A stretch of DNA of 64,000 nucleotides. Origin: Typhlomys cinereus. Its lineage: Eukaryota; Chordata; Mammalia; Rodentia; Platacanthomyidae. Location: contig JALPQD010000044.1 of NCBI GenBank assembly GCA_023101885.1, positions 5,361,565 through 5,425,564 on the forward strand. The letters run 5' to 3'. Made by a program: the position numbers and the translations under genes. Each line of letters starts with the position of its first letter. Position 1 is the first letter of the stretch. Shown one piece after another: positions 21,476 through 32,775 of the stretch. The notes below the pieces were generated by a model that was not told where the DNA came from, did no database searches, and saw only the letters and a program-made list of their open reading frames with translations.

Positions 21476-23976
21476 TGTAATGATTACTCTTACTATTGGT
21501 CTGAGAGAGCATTCAAAGTCAAACCACTTAAAAGTGAAAGGGAGATTTATTCACCTTACAGTTCCAGAGGGGAGAAACTCTCTTTCATGGCGGAGGTGAC
21601 ATAGCTGGTAACTGTAGACTGACCAAGTCACAGTAGACATCAGGTAGGCTAATTGGTGACAATTGAAGGCTGTAGGATTCCTGGAGTCTCTCTTCTTCAT
21701 TGTCTCTTGTTCTATAATACTTTTTATATGGTCCACTAGTAGGAGGTTCCCATGAGTTCAAGGGCTGGTCTTGTATTGTAAATGTATTGATACAGATAAT
21801 CTCTTCAGGTGGTCACAGCTGATCTTAGTTAAGACCAGGCATGTTAAGTTGACACCCAGCATTAATTATCACAAGTCCACCCCTTGTCAACTTGACACCA
21901 GATCACATTTCCTTAGGCCATTCTTAATCTCCACATAAAACAGTAAGATTCATAATTCTGCCTAATATATTGTAGCTATCCAAGTACAATAGCATATTCA
22001 TTATTTTTCCCAGGATAAGTGACAATGTCTCTTGAGAAATAGTGTCCCATAGCACAACATCATAATGTAGATTTCAATATTTTATCACATAAATACAGAT
22101 TAACATTACATTACATAGCATAAATATCTTCTTAGTGCAAGCCATACTCAGTCCAACTTTAAAAGTCTCAGTACAGACTATATTAGTCGTACCAATACAG
22201 GCCCAAAAGGCTATAAGCCAAAGCCTCATATAAAATCAGAAGACAAATTATATACTTCCAACATGCAATGGCACAGAATGAACATTCCCATTCCAAAAGG
22301 AAGGAATGGGGTCATATCCAGGAAAGATCAGGCTATAATGACATGGAAAACCATCAGGATCAACTACAAATCCTGTAGTTCCTAGTCCAACAGGTAAGCC
22401 TCTCATTGAAAACATCTCAGTTCCAAAGGGCTTCGGTTCCTCCACTCCAAGGCAACTGTCCAAGGAACACATCCCTCTTTGCTGACTGCTTCCAGGGTAT
22501 ACAGCTGTCCTTGGCAGATATCCCATGTTGTCTCTGATATCTCTAACATCTTTACTTCTCAATGGCAAACCAGGCTTTAACTCCACAGCAAAACTGCCCT
22601 TCTTGGATCTGTAAACTGCAGGCTTTCTGCCACATGCTGCCTGGATTTTCCCATTTCTCTGAAACTTTGGAGGAGAGATCCATGACTTCGTCCCTCTTGC
22701 ATCTTTGTGGCTCTAAAACCAGAACCACACGGACAATGATGCCAGGTCTGATGTAGTCTAGGGTTAGAGATTGGCCCCCTTGAGTCACAGCTGATTTAGT
22801 TTCTCTATGCTGACATATATTCTCTTTTTCTACTGGGCAGTTGCTTTAGGGGAGAAACAGAAACTTTGGTTTGGAACTTCACCCTTCAGTTCATTCCTTC
22901 CTAAAGGATTTGCATTCTTATGGGTAGGAGTCTCCTCTGAGAATCTTGCCCTTCTATTATCCAAATTGAGAGCAGGCTTTGGTTTACTACTAGAGCTAAT
23001 CTCTTTAACAATCAACATTTTGTCCTCTGCTTCTTGGTTTGACTATATTTTCCGTTGCATTTTCATCAGCAATACAGTTTCTTCTTTCTGCCTGATTCTT
23101 TGCTTTTTTTCATAACTTTGAAGAAAACTAAAAAGTAGCCATATCACATTTTCAAGATTACATTGCTTTGAAATTTCCTCCACTAAGCACTCCAGTTTAA
23201 CCTCAGGAAAGCTTTCAGGACAAGGGCAAAAATTCACTAAACTATCTGCCAACACGTGACTCCATTTGTTACTCATTCAATTGCAAACACAGTCTTTGTT
23301 CCCCTCTGGACCATCAAAACCTGAGTCTCATAGCATTGCTCTCTTTGGCAATCTCACAAGAAAGACCCATTTGGCCCCATTGCCAGGATGCAAAGACTTT
23401 CCCAGCACAAAGTCCCAAAGTTCTCCATATTTCTCCAAACAAACAGGCACAGTAGCCAGCCATATCACAGAATTGGCCATGCTTCTTGGTTTCAACTTCT
23501 CTTAGCCTCACAAACAGATTCATGTTATAATACCAGATGCTCTTAATCTCACAGCAATACCCCACTCCTGGTACAAATTTCTGTAAAGGTTACTTTCAGC
23601 AACCTTTCAACTATTGCTGTGAGAAAGCATTCAAAATCAAACAACTGAATGGAGAAAGGGAGATTTATTCAATTTACAGTTCCAGAGGGGAGAAAGAGAC
23701 TTCCATGGGAGAAGTGATATGCCTAGTGGACACAGGCAGGCTGAGTCACAGCAGACATCAGGTAGGCTAGTGGTGACAATTGAAGGCTGTAGGATTCCTG
23801 AAGAGTCACTCTTCTTCATTGTCTCTTGTTCTATGGTACTTTTTATATGGTCCACTACTAGGAGGTTCCCATGAATTCTAAGGCTGGTCTTGCATTGTAA
23901 AAGTGTTGATCCAGATAATCTCTTCAGGTGGTCTCAGCTGATCTTAGTTATTTGACATCAAGGATTAACTATCACA
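21476..23976 (-). mobile_element. Complete MaLR-type LTR retrotransposon
   Basis: Two direct LTRs, 21476-21873 and 23582-23976, each begin TG and end CA on the plus strand. A 5-bp target duplication gctgc (21471-21475 and 23977-23981) flanks the element, as for ERVL/MaLR. On the minus strand each LTR has a TATAAAAA-type box and AATAAA (21551-21546 and 23669-23664). Next to the 5' LTR, 'accaggagtggggtatt' (minus strand, about 23573-23557) is the typical MaLR primer-binding region. The 1.7-kb interior has no recognisable gag or pol frame, which is normal for non-autonomous MaLRs. The two LTRs have clearly diverged, so the insertion is not recent. Confidence 0.9.
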
Positions 23977-25331
23977 GCTGCATATACCCACTTTTTTGGA
24001 AACTTGAGGTTCAAATGGGATAAGTTAATTTTCTCATGTTGATGAAAGAGACAGAACCTAAATCATTCTGTGAAGTTGTTAAGATAGAACAGCTTCTCCC
24101 CGAGGACATACTGCTTTGAGAAAACTCTGCACAGCTCCTTTGAGTTTGAAAAGATAAGTTAGTTAGGTTGAAACAGAATCCCTGATCTAGCTAGTTCTTA
24201 TACTTCTTCCATTAAAGAAACATTCCCCAGAAAAAGGCACGGTGGAGGCACCTGGAGGGGAGAGGGAGCCTATTTATGGTACAGGGCCAGCTGTTCTCCA
24301 GCACAGATGTACCATTCAGCCTGCAAACATGCTCCTGTACTGTGTATAGATTCAAAGTAGAGTAGGGGATCACTCATGTCTGCCATGAGCAGACACTCTA
24401 GACTCCCTTTTCTCCTTGACCTGTACTCCATTTGAGTGTATGTCTCATGTAGCCTGCTCCTGGACCAAATGATGTCTTCATTTCATCTCACTCATCCTAT
24501 TATCTCTCTAGCACTGAGAAATCACATTATTGTCTTGCTTTCACTATTTTTTTTCCCTACTGATGGTTGTGGCCTCAACACATCTGATTACCAAGTAAAG
24601 TTGCAATCCAATTTTTGCATGGACTCAATGAGGACATGGAATCGAAAGTTCTCTGAGACTCCTGTGCATGGTCTGGAGAAACATGGATTCTAGAGAGAGG
24701 AGTGGAGCAGGATGACATGCTTGGTACTCTTCAACCTGTGGGTCCCCTGCTCTGAGCTTTTCTTCAGACTGATTTCCTTATAGTTTACTGTGTCTTTTTC
24801 TGTTGTCTCTATGTCTTCATGCACATCGTTAGGTGCATCATTATGAAATGCTTGTGAGTACAGTGGAGGATTTGAAGTGAAGGCTTGATGCAATTAGTGG
24901 TAGGTTAGGGCTGAGTAGGATTTCATACAGTAGATGAACTCTGGTGAGGTGGAACTACATGGATCCTCTTCATGGACTCAGACCTAGTAATCAGAAAATT
25001 GAAAGACATGATAAATGTAGATTGAAGGATGATGAATGTCAATGTTTGTGAGATGGACTGAATCTACCCAGCTGAGCGGAGAATGGTGTTTCTCCCAGTC
25101 TATGGATTAGAAACTATGGCACATATAGAAATAGTTGGAAAAGGACCAAAGATGTGTTTTATAATTCTTCTAGCTGGCTTACAGAGATCATAGACTGTGT
25201 TTGGCTGTTTAGGGAGTGTTTGTCTGTCTTTTGCACTTCTGATTCCAAAGAGAAGACATGTAATTGGTAATGTTTGTGTGTGCTCTTGGGTTGGTATCTA
25301 AGTACATCTCTTATGTAAGAGTAGAGTGAGA

Positions 25332-25333
<2 letters not shown>

Positions 25334-25382
<49 letters not shown>

Positions 25383-25406
25383 TGTTTGTGTTTGTGTTTG
25401 TGTTTG
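25334..25406. repeat. (TG)n and (TTTGTG)n microsatellite in unit 1
   Basis: About 23 TG units followed by several TTTGTG units. The homologous place in unit 2 holds a CT-rich repeat instead. Confidence 0.95.
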
Positions 25407-26220
25407 TATGTGTCAGGATGGAACCAAACGAGTTGCCTATGCCTGTCAATAATGCTACTCCTGTGATCTATCCTTAGTACTTCAGAGTATCCTTTATGGT
25501 GTTCATCTTTCAATGTTCAGAAGTTACAGTTGAGCTCCTTAACTACTTCCCCTTCCCTTATGTTATATCTCTCCCTAACACACAAAGAATGGAGCCAGGC
25601 AATGAAAAAATGAAAGCACCATCAACTAAGACAAAATCTGTCCTAAAGTTGGTTGTTGCAGATCTTTTGTCCTATGGTTGTAAGAAACAAGCAATGTGCA
25701 TGGCATTGGTGTACTTGTTTGCAACTATGATAAGATTTGTGATGGTGAGAGATGTGTACATATCAACAGAATGTAAGACAGAGTGATGTACCATTGTTCT
25801 TACTGCATGTCTCTCTGCTGCTTCAGTCTGTGACTGTCTTGTGGGTCCAGGGTTGCATGTACTAAAAGTAAATCAGTTGTTTGTCCCATATTACAGTGTT
25901 GTGAAACTGGAAAAGAATATTGAAGTGTCTGGGTTACAAAGTTGATTCTTTTCCACTCTGGAAATTTAATTCCATTCTACCAGTGGCTCTACTTTGTGCT
26001 TCCAAATATCATGGCCAAGTGAGTGAAGCAGCACCCACTGTCATTGAGAAACACCATATTTATGGAAAACTGACATGTGTCTATTAGATTTGGAAAGCCT
26101 GTTCAATTCCTGCACTTCAGGCAAAAGCATCTATTGTTGTTTGCAGAGACTGCAGCATTGGGTCCTGGGGATTATGTGTCATTGTGCCTACTTCTTCATA
26201 TTTCTGCAATGTTCTTTTTT

Positions 26221-26589
26221 TTAAAAAAAAACATTTATTATTATTATTTCCGCTCATACAAACTTAGTAGGTACACCGGTTCCCTCCCTCCTCCTCCCCC
26301 GACCCCCCTGCTCCCGCTCCCCTCACCACTCCTTCCCCATCCTCCAGTGCCTCCCCCCCAATCCCCGGAGAATCCTTTAATGTGCCTGCCAGTCTCTTCT
26401 CTGGGCTCTCCTCTCTGATGACATACAAGGACCCAGTGGCATTTCCTTGAACCCTTTCCTGTGTTCTCCTTAAGCATAGGAACACTGCTGTGGCTGTCAA
26501 TCCCTTGCCTCCAAGGATCTTGGTGACTTTAGCAAATGCTAGACTTTGTGGGGTCAATAGTGTGTTGACATCGCGCAGGGCATGCAAAG
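26221..26589 (-). mobile_element. Short L1 3' end insertion
   Basis: A 5'-truncated 3' UTR on the minus strand: terminus 'ttccgctcatacaaactt', antisense of the G-rich tract, and the 'gcctccaaggatctt' block. The 16-mer tgcaatgttctttttt occurs at 26205-26220 and 26590-26605 as target duplication. It is absent at the homologous place in unit 2, so it postdates the segmental duplication. Confidence 0.92.
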
Positions 26590-27384
26590 TGCAATGTTCT
26601 TTTTTAACAGCTCCTTGGTGGAATCGCACAACATGTTCGATTCCACCTTGACCCTGGAGGTCTCCGTGCCATGACATCTGGCAGCCATGTTGGAAATTCC
26701 ATCTTGGCCTTCACTCAGGAGACCAACACAAGATATCTACTGAGGCTAGAATCAGATGTAAGACCTTCTTCCTGGTGGATAAAATGACAGTATCTTGCAG
26801 AGGATGTGATGATTTCTAATTTAGTAATTAATGTGCAGATTAGAACTTCTCCCATCCTGTCTCCCTATCCCAAAATAGAGATAGAGAAAAAGTCCTTTGG
26901 GGCTGATTCATAATATGTGTTTTTTCTTTGAAAATAACCCCTTTTGCTCCCCTAGAATTACTACAGGGCAGAAAGTTACACATGCCTGTCTTTTTCCCCA
27001 GGTGCTCCAGAAAATTTAACTAGAGTAACACATCCTAAGGAAGAAGTGTTTTCTGTTGTGGCTTCCTGAAAAGACATGATGAGGAAGGAGTATGTTCCAA
27101 AGATGCTGTGTTCCAAGGTATGCCCAACAGAGGCACCTTTCAATAAAATGCACACTTAGGAGTTATCATATTGCCATATTCCCAATGTTTTCTTCCACTT
27201 AGTAAGCTGTGACTACAGTGTCTGCAGAAATGTCTTCAGTATAGAATTGATGAGCTGCCTGGCTCCTCTGATAGTTTCAAGGCATCATGAAGGAAATGTA
27301 AAATGTTCCCATCTTGATAGGTGCCCAGTGCAGATTATCAAATTGGAGTCATGAAAGGGTAAAGTTCTCCACTGGGGCTCTCAA

Positions 27385-29111
27385 GCAAAATGGATTTCTG
27401 ATTTCCTTTTAGAGGGCTCAGATCTAAAGAAAGGACTAAGAGCCCAAGCAAGAGTCCTGGGACATAATCTGCACCAATACTGGGAGTTTTATCCAAACAT
27501 ACCACCATTCCCTCCTGCCTTCTGAGGTTACTGCTTAACTATCGACCCTGGTGTCTCCCCATGGTAAGGTGCCCAGGTCATAACCAGCACAGTGAAACTG
27601 GGATTTCAGCTGCCATGGTCAGCTGAATAGTTGTACCTTGTCCCTTTGATTGAGTGACCTTCCCCTGAGGACAGTGTAGCTTGTGAGGGGTATTTTCTTT
27701 CTCTCTAAGACCCTGAACAATTCCTCAAACCGAGTGGTGTGGAAACCCAAGGTTCACCTGGGATAAGTTCTTTTTCCATGTTGATGGAAGACAGCATATA
27801 AATCAGTCTGTGAAAATAGTATTGTTGAGTAGCTTCTCCATGAGGACAGGCTGCCCTGAGCAACCTCTATACACCACTTTTGAGTGAGAAAAAAATGAGT
27901 TGGGGTAAGGCAGAGTCTTTAAACTATCAGGTGCTAATAGTAGCTCAAGTAGAGGAGCAGTGCCTGGAATAGGGCAGGGTGGTACCAGCTGGACAGGAGA
28001 AGGAGCCTGTTGCTGGTGTAGAGCCAGCTGTTCCCCAGCACATACATACCAAGCAACCTATGCAGAGAGTCAGGGTAGGCCAGGGGGTGACTTAGGTAGC
28101 CCGATCCATGAGCAGAGACTCCAGACTCCCTTTTTCTCCCAGAGTTACACTTCATCTGAGTCTATCTCCAGATGCCTGCCTCCTTCCAGGAACACATGGT
28201 GTCTTCATCTCACATGAGGAGTCCTGTTGTCTATCTCACACCACTGAGGCATCACACTATTGTCCTATTTTGACAATTTCTCCCTACTGATGACTGCAGT
28301 CTGGCATCTCTAATTATATTACCGTCCAAGTAAATTTGAAATCCATTTATTGAAGGGTTCCAATGAGTACATGTTCTCTGAGACTCCTATGTATGGCCTT
28401 GAGAAACTTGGATTCCAGACAGAGGCATTGGGAGGGTTGATGTGCCTTTCATAATCTTTAACACATGGATGCCCTGCCCTGAAATCTTCTTCACTCTGTT
28501 TTCTCTTCATGTTAATTTTGTCTTTTTCTATTGGCCCTCTGGCTTCTTGTAGTCCTCAGTTACTGCATCGTGAAAGTCCTGTGAGTGTAGTGGAAATTTT
28601 GAGGTGAAGACTTGATGCAGTTTGTGGTAGTTTGGGGCTGTAAAGGGTTTCATAGAACAGATTACCTCTGAGGCACTAGATCTGCATGGATCTTCTTCAT
28701 GGAGACAGACCTGGTAAACAGCGCAGTTGAAAGACATGATGAATACAGACAGGTCAATGCTTTAGAGATGAACCAAATCTACACAACTGAGCAGACCACA
28801 GTATTCCTCCCAGTCCATGGATTATTACATGGGTCACAAAGAGGAATGATTGGCAAGAGCCCCCTAAAGGTGTTTTATTATCTTTTAAGGCTAAATTGCA
28901 GTGACCATAGAATTGTTAGGCTTCTTGAGAGCATTTAATTGTCTTCTGCTCTTCAAACTCCAAAGGCAAGAGTTGTAAAAAGCAATGTTTGTGCATAACT
29001 TTGTGTGTGATCTTGGGTTCATATCTAAATCCATGTCTCATGCATATAGGAGTGGAGTGGGACAGTATACATGAGCATGTCTCTCTCTCTCTCTGTCTCT
29101 CTCTCTCTGTG

Positions 29112-29154
<43 letters not shown>

Positions 29155-30860
29155 GCGTATGTGCATCTGTATTTGTGTGTGTGTCTTTGTGTGTCTCAGG
29201 ATTGAACCCATTGAGTTGCCTATGCCTTTCACAGATGCTGTCATTTTGATTAATCCCTAATACTTCAAGGTTTTTTTTTGATGTTGATCATCTCTCAACA
29301 TACCCAAGCTACCGTTGAGTTACTTAATATCCCCCTTCCTGATGTTCTGTCTCACCCAGTCATACAAACAGTAGAGCTAGACAATTCAGACATGGATGTA
29401 GCATCAACTAAGACAAAATCTGTCCTAAAGTGGTTGTTGCAGATCTTTTGTTATGTGGTTATAAGAAATAAGGAATGTGTGTGGCCTTAGAGTGCCTTTA
29501 TGCAAATATGATGAGCTTTTTGAAGGAGGGATGTGGGTATACATCCACAGAATGAAAGACAGAAATTGTTCCAGATGAACCTATTGCATGTTTCCCTATA
29601 GTCTCAGTCTGTGACAGTCTCATTGGTCCAGGTTGGCATGAAGTAAAAGCAAATCTGTTATCTGCCCTATAGGACAGTTTTATGAAACTGGAAGAGAACA
29701 TTGCACTATCTGGGCTACTGAGTTGGATGCTTTTCCATTCTGGAAATGTAATTCCATGCTGTCAAGTCTCTTGCAGAACAGCCACGACAGCTGAGGTTCT
29801 ACTTTGGACTTCCAAACGTCATGACCAGGCAAGTGATACAGCATTCACCTTCACTGACAAAGTCCATGTTTAGGAAAAACTGGGGTATTTTCAGGAAACT
29901 TGAAAAGCCTGTTTCATTACTGCAGTCTGAGCAAAAGTACCTTTTGTTTCCTGCTGAGAGTGAAGCTTTGTGTCCTAGAGATCATGTGCACATGTTTCTC
30001 TATAGTTCTGTAATGTTTGACAGCTATTCAGCGCAATCTCACAATATGTATGAAAACACTTCTTGATGCTGGAATTCTGAACGCCTCACTGTTAGCCAAT
30101 GATGTTGGAAATTCCATCCTGGCCATCACTCAGGAGACCAAAACAAGATATCCACTGAGTGTGGAATCAGATCCATGATCTGCATCCACACGGCTTGAAT
30201 GACAGTGTTTTGCAGTGGATGTAATGGTTTCTCATCTAATGATTCATTTGCAGAGTAGAGTTTCTCCTGTTCTTCCTTCTCCTCCCCATAGAATAATTGA
30301 GAATTGTCCTTTGGAGCTGATTCATAGTATGTGTCTGATGTTTGAAAGCAACCCCTTTTGCTGCACTGTAATTGCTACAGGGCAGAAGGTTACCCATGCC
30401 TCTTTTTCTTCACAGATACTTCAGAAAATTTGTTGACCAGAATAACCAGTGCCTTAGCACAAGCTGGGAAAAATCTGTTTCTATGGGGGCTTTTGGAAAG
30501 GACGTGGTGAGGAAGGGTAGTGTTCCATGGATGCCTTGTTCTAAGGAATGCCCAACAGAGGTAGCTTTTGAAAGATGTACACCTTGAGCTTATCATGCTA
30601 TTCTATTCCCCTTGTATATACACTGAAAGTCTTTCTCTCCCCCTGGTCGCTGTGATGAGGTTACAGCTTTCTCCTTTGACTACAGATTCTGCTGAAGTGT
30701 GAACAGTTCAAAATTGATGAGTCCTGCTCTCTCCAGCTCTTTTGATAGTTCGGAAGGTACTATGAGCATGTATAGTGGACCCCATATTGGTAAGTGCACA
30801 ATGCAGATTATCAATATCATGAGAGTGTGACGTTCTGAAGTGCACCATGCAGGGATGGAA
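27385..30860. repeat. Segmental duplication, unit 2 (uninterrupted)
   Basis: Direct tandem partner of unit 1, with no large insertions. A donor-like 'atggtaagg' (GT 27564-27565) and an acceptor-like 'tctttttcttcacag' (AG 30414-30415) sit where unit 1 has equivalent signals. No coding gene is recognised. Confidence 0.85.
29081..29152. repeat. (CT)n microsatellite in unit 2
   Basis: An imperfect CT repeat with GT interruptions, followed by a short GT-rich part. It is positionally homologous to the TG repeat of unit 1. Confidence 0.92.
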
Positions 30861-30869
30861 GACTCACCA

Positions 30870-31587
30870 TTTCCAAGCAATACTTCCCTCAATCTTAAGG
30901 GATTTTTAAGAACATGTTCACTTGGCCATTACTCCATGTGCTACGTGAAAGGAGGCGGCCCTGTTTCACAACAAATTCAAAGCCATCCAGCACATACCTA
31001 AAAGATTAAAGTTGTGGCCCAGGAAAATTCTTGCCATGCCTGATTTGCTCATTAGTATTAAGGCTGAAGATAAATATAAGGATATAGGCCATTTCTCAAC
31101 CTTTTATCTTCTTGCCACTTCCCCTGTAGACAGATCTTTGGAAGCTGTAGTTTCACAATGATTCCATTTGAGTTAAACACTCTTCAGAACTGCATGACTA
31201 TAAGATGACAGAGTCACCACATACTAGATACCTAATTGAAAATTCTGAAAACTCATCTCTGACTTGTCATGTTGCTTCTCTTTGGACAAAGAGTAAACAA
31301 GCTAGAGGTAACCCTGGGATTCATAGAAGCAGAGAGAACGGATTGGTGGAGGAATGGGATGGAGAGAAGGTGGAGGGAAGCAAAAGCAAGTATTCGATGT
31401 ATTTATAAAACCAGAATAATAAAATAATAAAAAAGATGCAAGAGCGAGGAGGTCATGGATCTCTCCTCCAAGGTTTCAGAGTGCAGCTAAATGCAGGCAG
31501 TGTATGTCAGGATTGGAAATCCTACATGGCCCAGGAAAAGCATTTTTGTGCTGTTGAATTTAATCCTCTTTTGCCCATGGCAACATG
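30870..31587. other. Unique-looking sequence, no gene seen
   Basis: Short open frames only. Its right end, together with the sequence resuming at 36704, is the pre-insertion target of L1-F. Confidence 0.4.
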
Positions 31588-31613
31588 AAGATACTAGGGA
31601 TTCTTTTTTTTTT

Positions 31614-31730
31614 CTTTCCTTGAAACCAAAGATACATTTTATTCTGATAGACTGGTTTATAATCTTCGTATTCTTCCAGTAATATTTCCAGATTTTCAGT
31701 CTTGAATTTGTAATCTAAGATCTGATCATA
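31614..31730 (-). other. 3'-transduced non-L1 segment
   Basis: It lies between the A tract of the L1 itself and the final A tail. On the minus strand an AATAAA (31643-31638) precedes the tail by about 25 nt, as expected for the downstream polyadenylation signal used by a read-through transcript. Its source elsewhere in the genome would mark the progenitor L1. Confidence 0.8.
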
Positions 31731-32775
31731 TTTTTTTTCTTTTAACATTTTTTATTATCTCTGCTCATACAAACTGAATAGGTACACCGCTTCCCTCCCT
31801 CCCTCCTCCTCCCCCACTCCTCTGCTCACCCTCCTCTCACCCCTCCCTCACACCTCCCAGTGCCTCCCCTCCCCCAATCCCCGGAGAATCCTTTAATGTG
31901 CATGCCTGACTGTCCTCTGTGTCCTCCTGTCTGATGACATACAAGGACCCAGCGGCATTTCCCTGAACATTTTCCTTTGTTCCCCTTAAGCATAGGAATA
32001 CTATTTTGACTATCAATCCCTTGCCTCCAAGGATCTTGGTGCTTTTAGCAAATGCTAGACTTTGTGTGGTCAATAGTGTGTTGGACATTGCGCAGGGCAT
32101 GTAAAGTCCAATTATGATTGCTTCGGCCCTAACTTGTGTGGAGTAGCTTGCATATCATTGCTCCTCCCATCCTTGTGCTCTTACACTCTTACCGCTCCCT
32201 CTTCCACAAATTTCCCTGAGCTTCAGGATGGGGAGAGATTAGGCTGGCCTAGTTCTAGGTGATTGATGTAGAGTCTCTGAAGTTCTGGATTTTTGTTTGT
32301 TGATTTTCTTTTGCAGTTTTGCTGCTCCTACAATGCCCTTCACTCCATCCTGATGGGTATTGGATGTCACCCCCTGGCCAGAGATAAAAAACTGTTAAAC
32401 TAGAGTCTTGTTATAAGAGTATATTCAAAGGTAGATGCAATAAAAGTAGGAAACCACAGTGAGGGAGGGATCAATCACCCATTTGCAAAATGATTACTTA
32501 TTATCTGCCAGACTATATGCCCTCTACTTCTGGTGAGATCACTCCCCCTCAGTTGTAGATGATCAGGTACGAAAAGTCTTTGATTTAACCAGATGTCTCA
32601 TTGCTGATTTGCAGTCCTTGATGAAGGCCTGTTTTCTCTGTTGTTACATAGTCCCCTCTCTCCTTGTTTCTAGTGTGGCCCTCCTACATCATCTCACCTG
32701 TTCATACTCCTTGCAATTACTGTATTACAGAGATTTATCATCGAGTGTCTCTAGGTGGGCTGGGTGGGTTTGGTA

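Larger units (their letters stand above)
21145..27380. repeat. Segmental duplication, unit 1 (interrupted)
   Basis: Colinear with 27385-30860 once two insertions are removed (MaLR 21476-23976 and L1 26221-26589), leaving about 3.4 kb. Matching landmarks are 'ccatggtaag' (21336 / 27560), the 'gataagtt' segment (24020 / 27760), 'tctctgagactcct' (24651 / 28376), 'gagttgcctatgcc' (25430 / 29212), 'gaaattccatc' (26693 / 30106) and 'gcccaacagagg' (27122 / 30549). Only short, non-conserved open frames are present, so I see no coding gene in either unit. Confidence 0.85.

Noticed and set aside
25159..25513. His/Thr-rich minus-strand frames
   Set aside because: Translations of the TG/TTTGTG microsatellite.
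28989..29249. Ser/Leu repeat frame
   Set aside because: Translation of the CT microsatellite.
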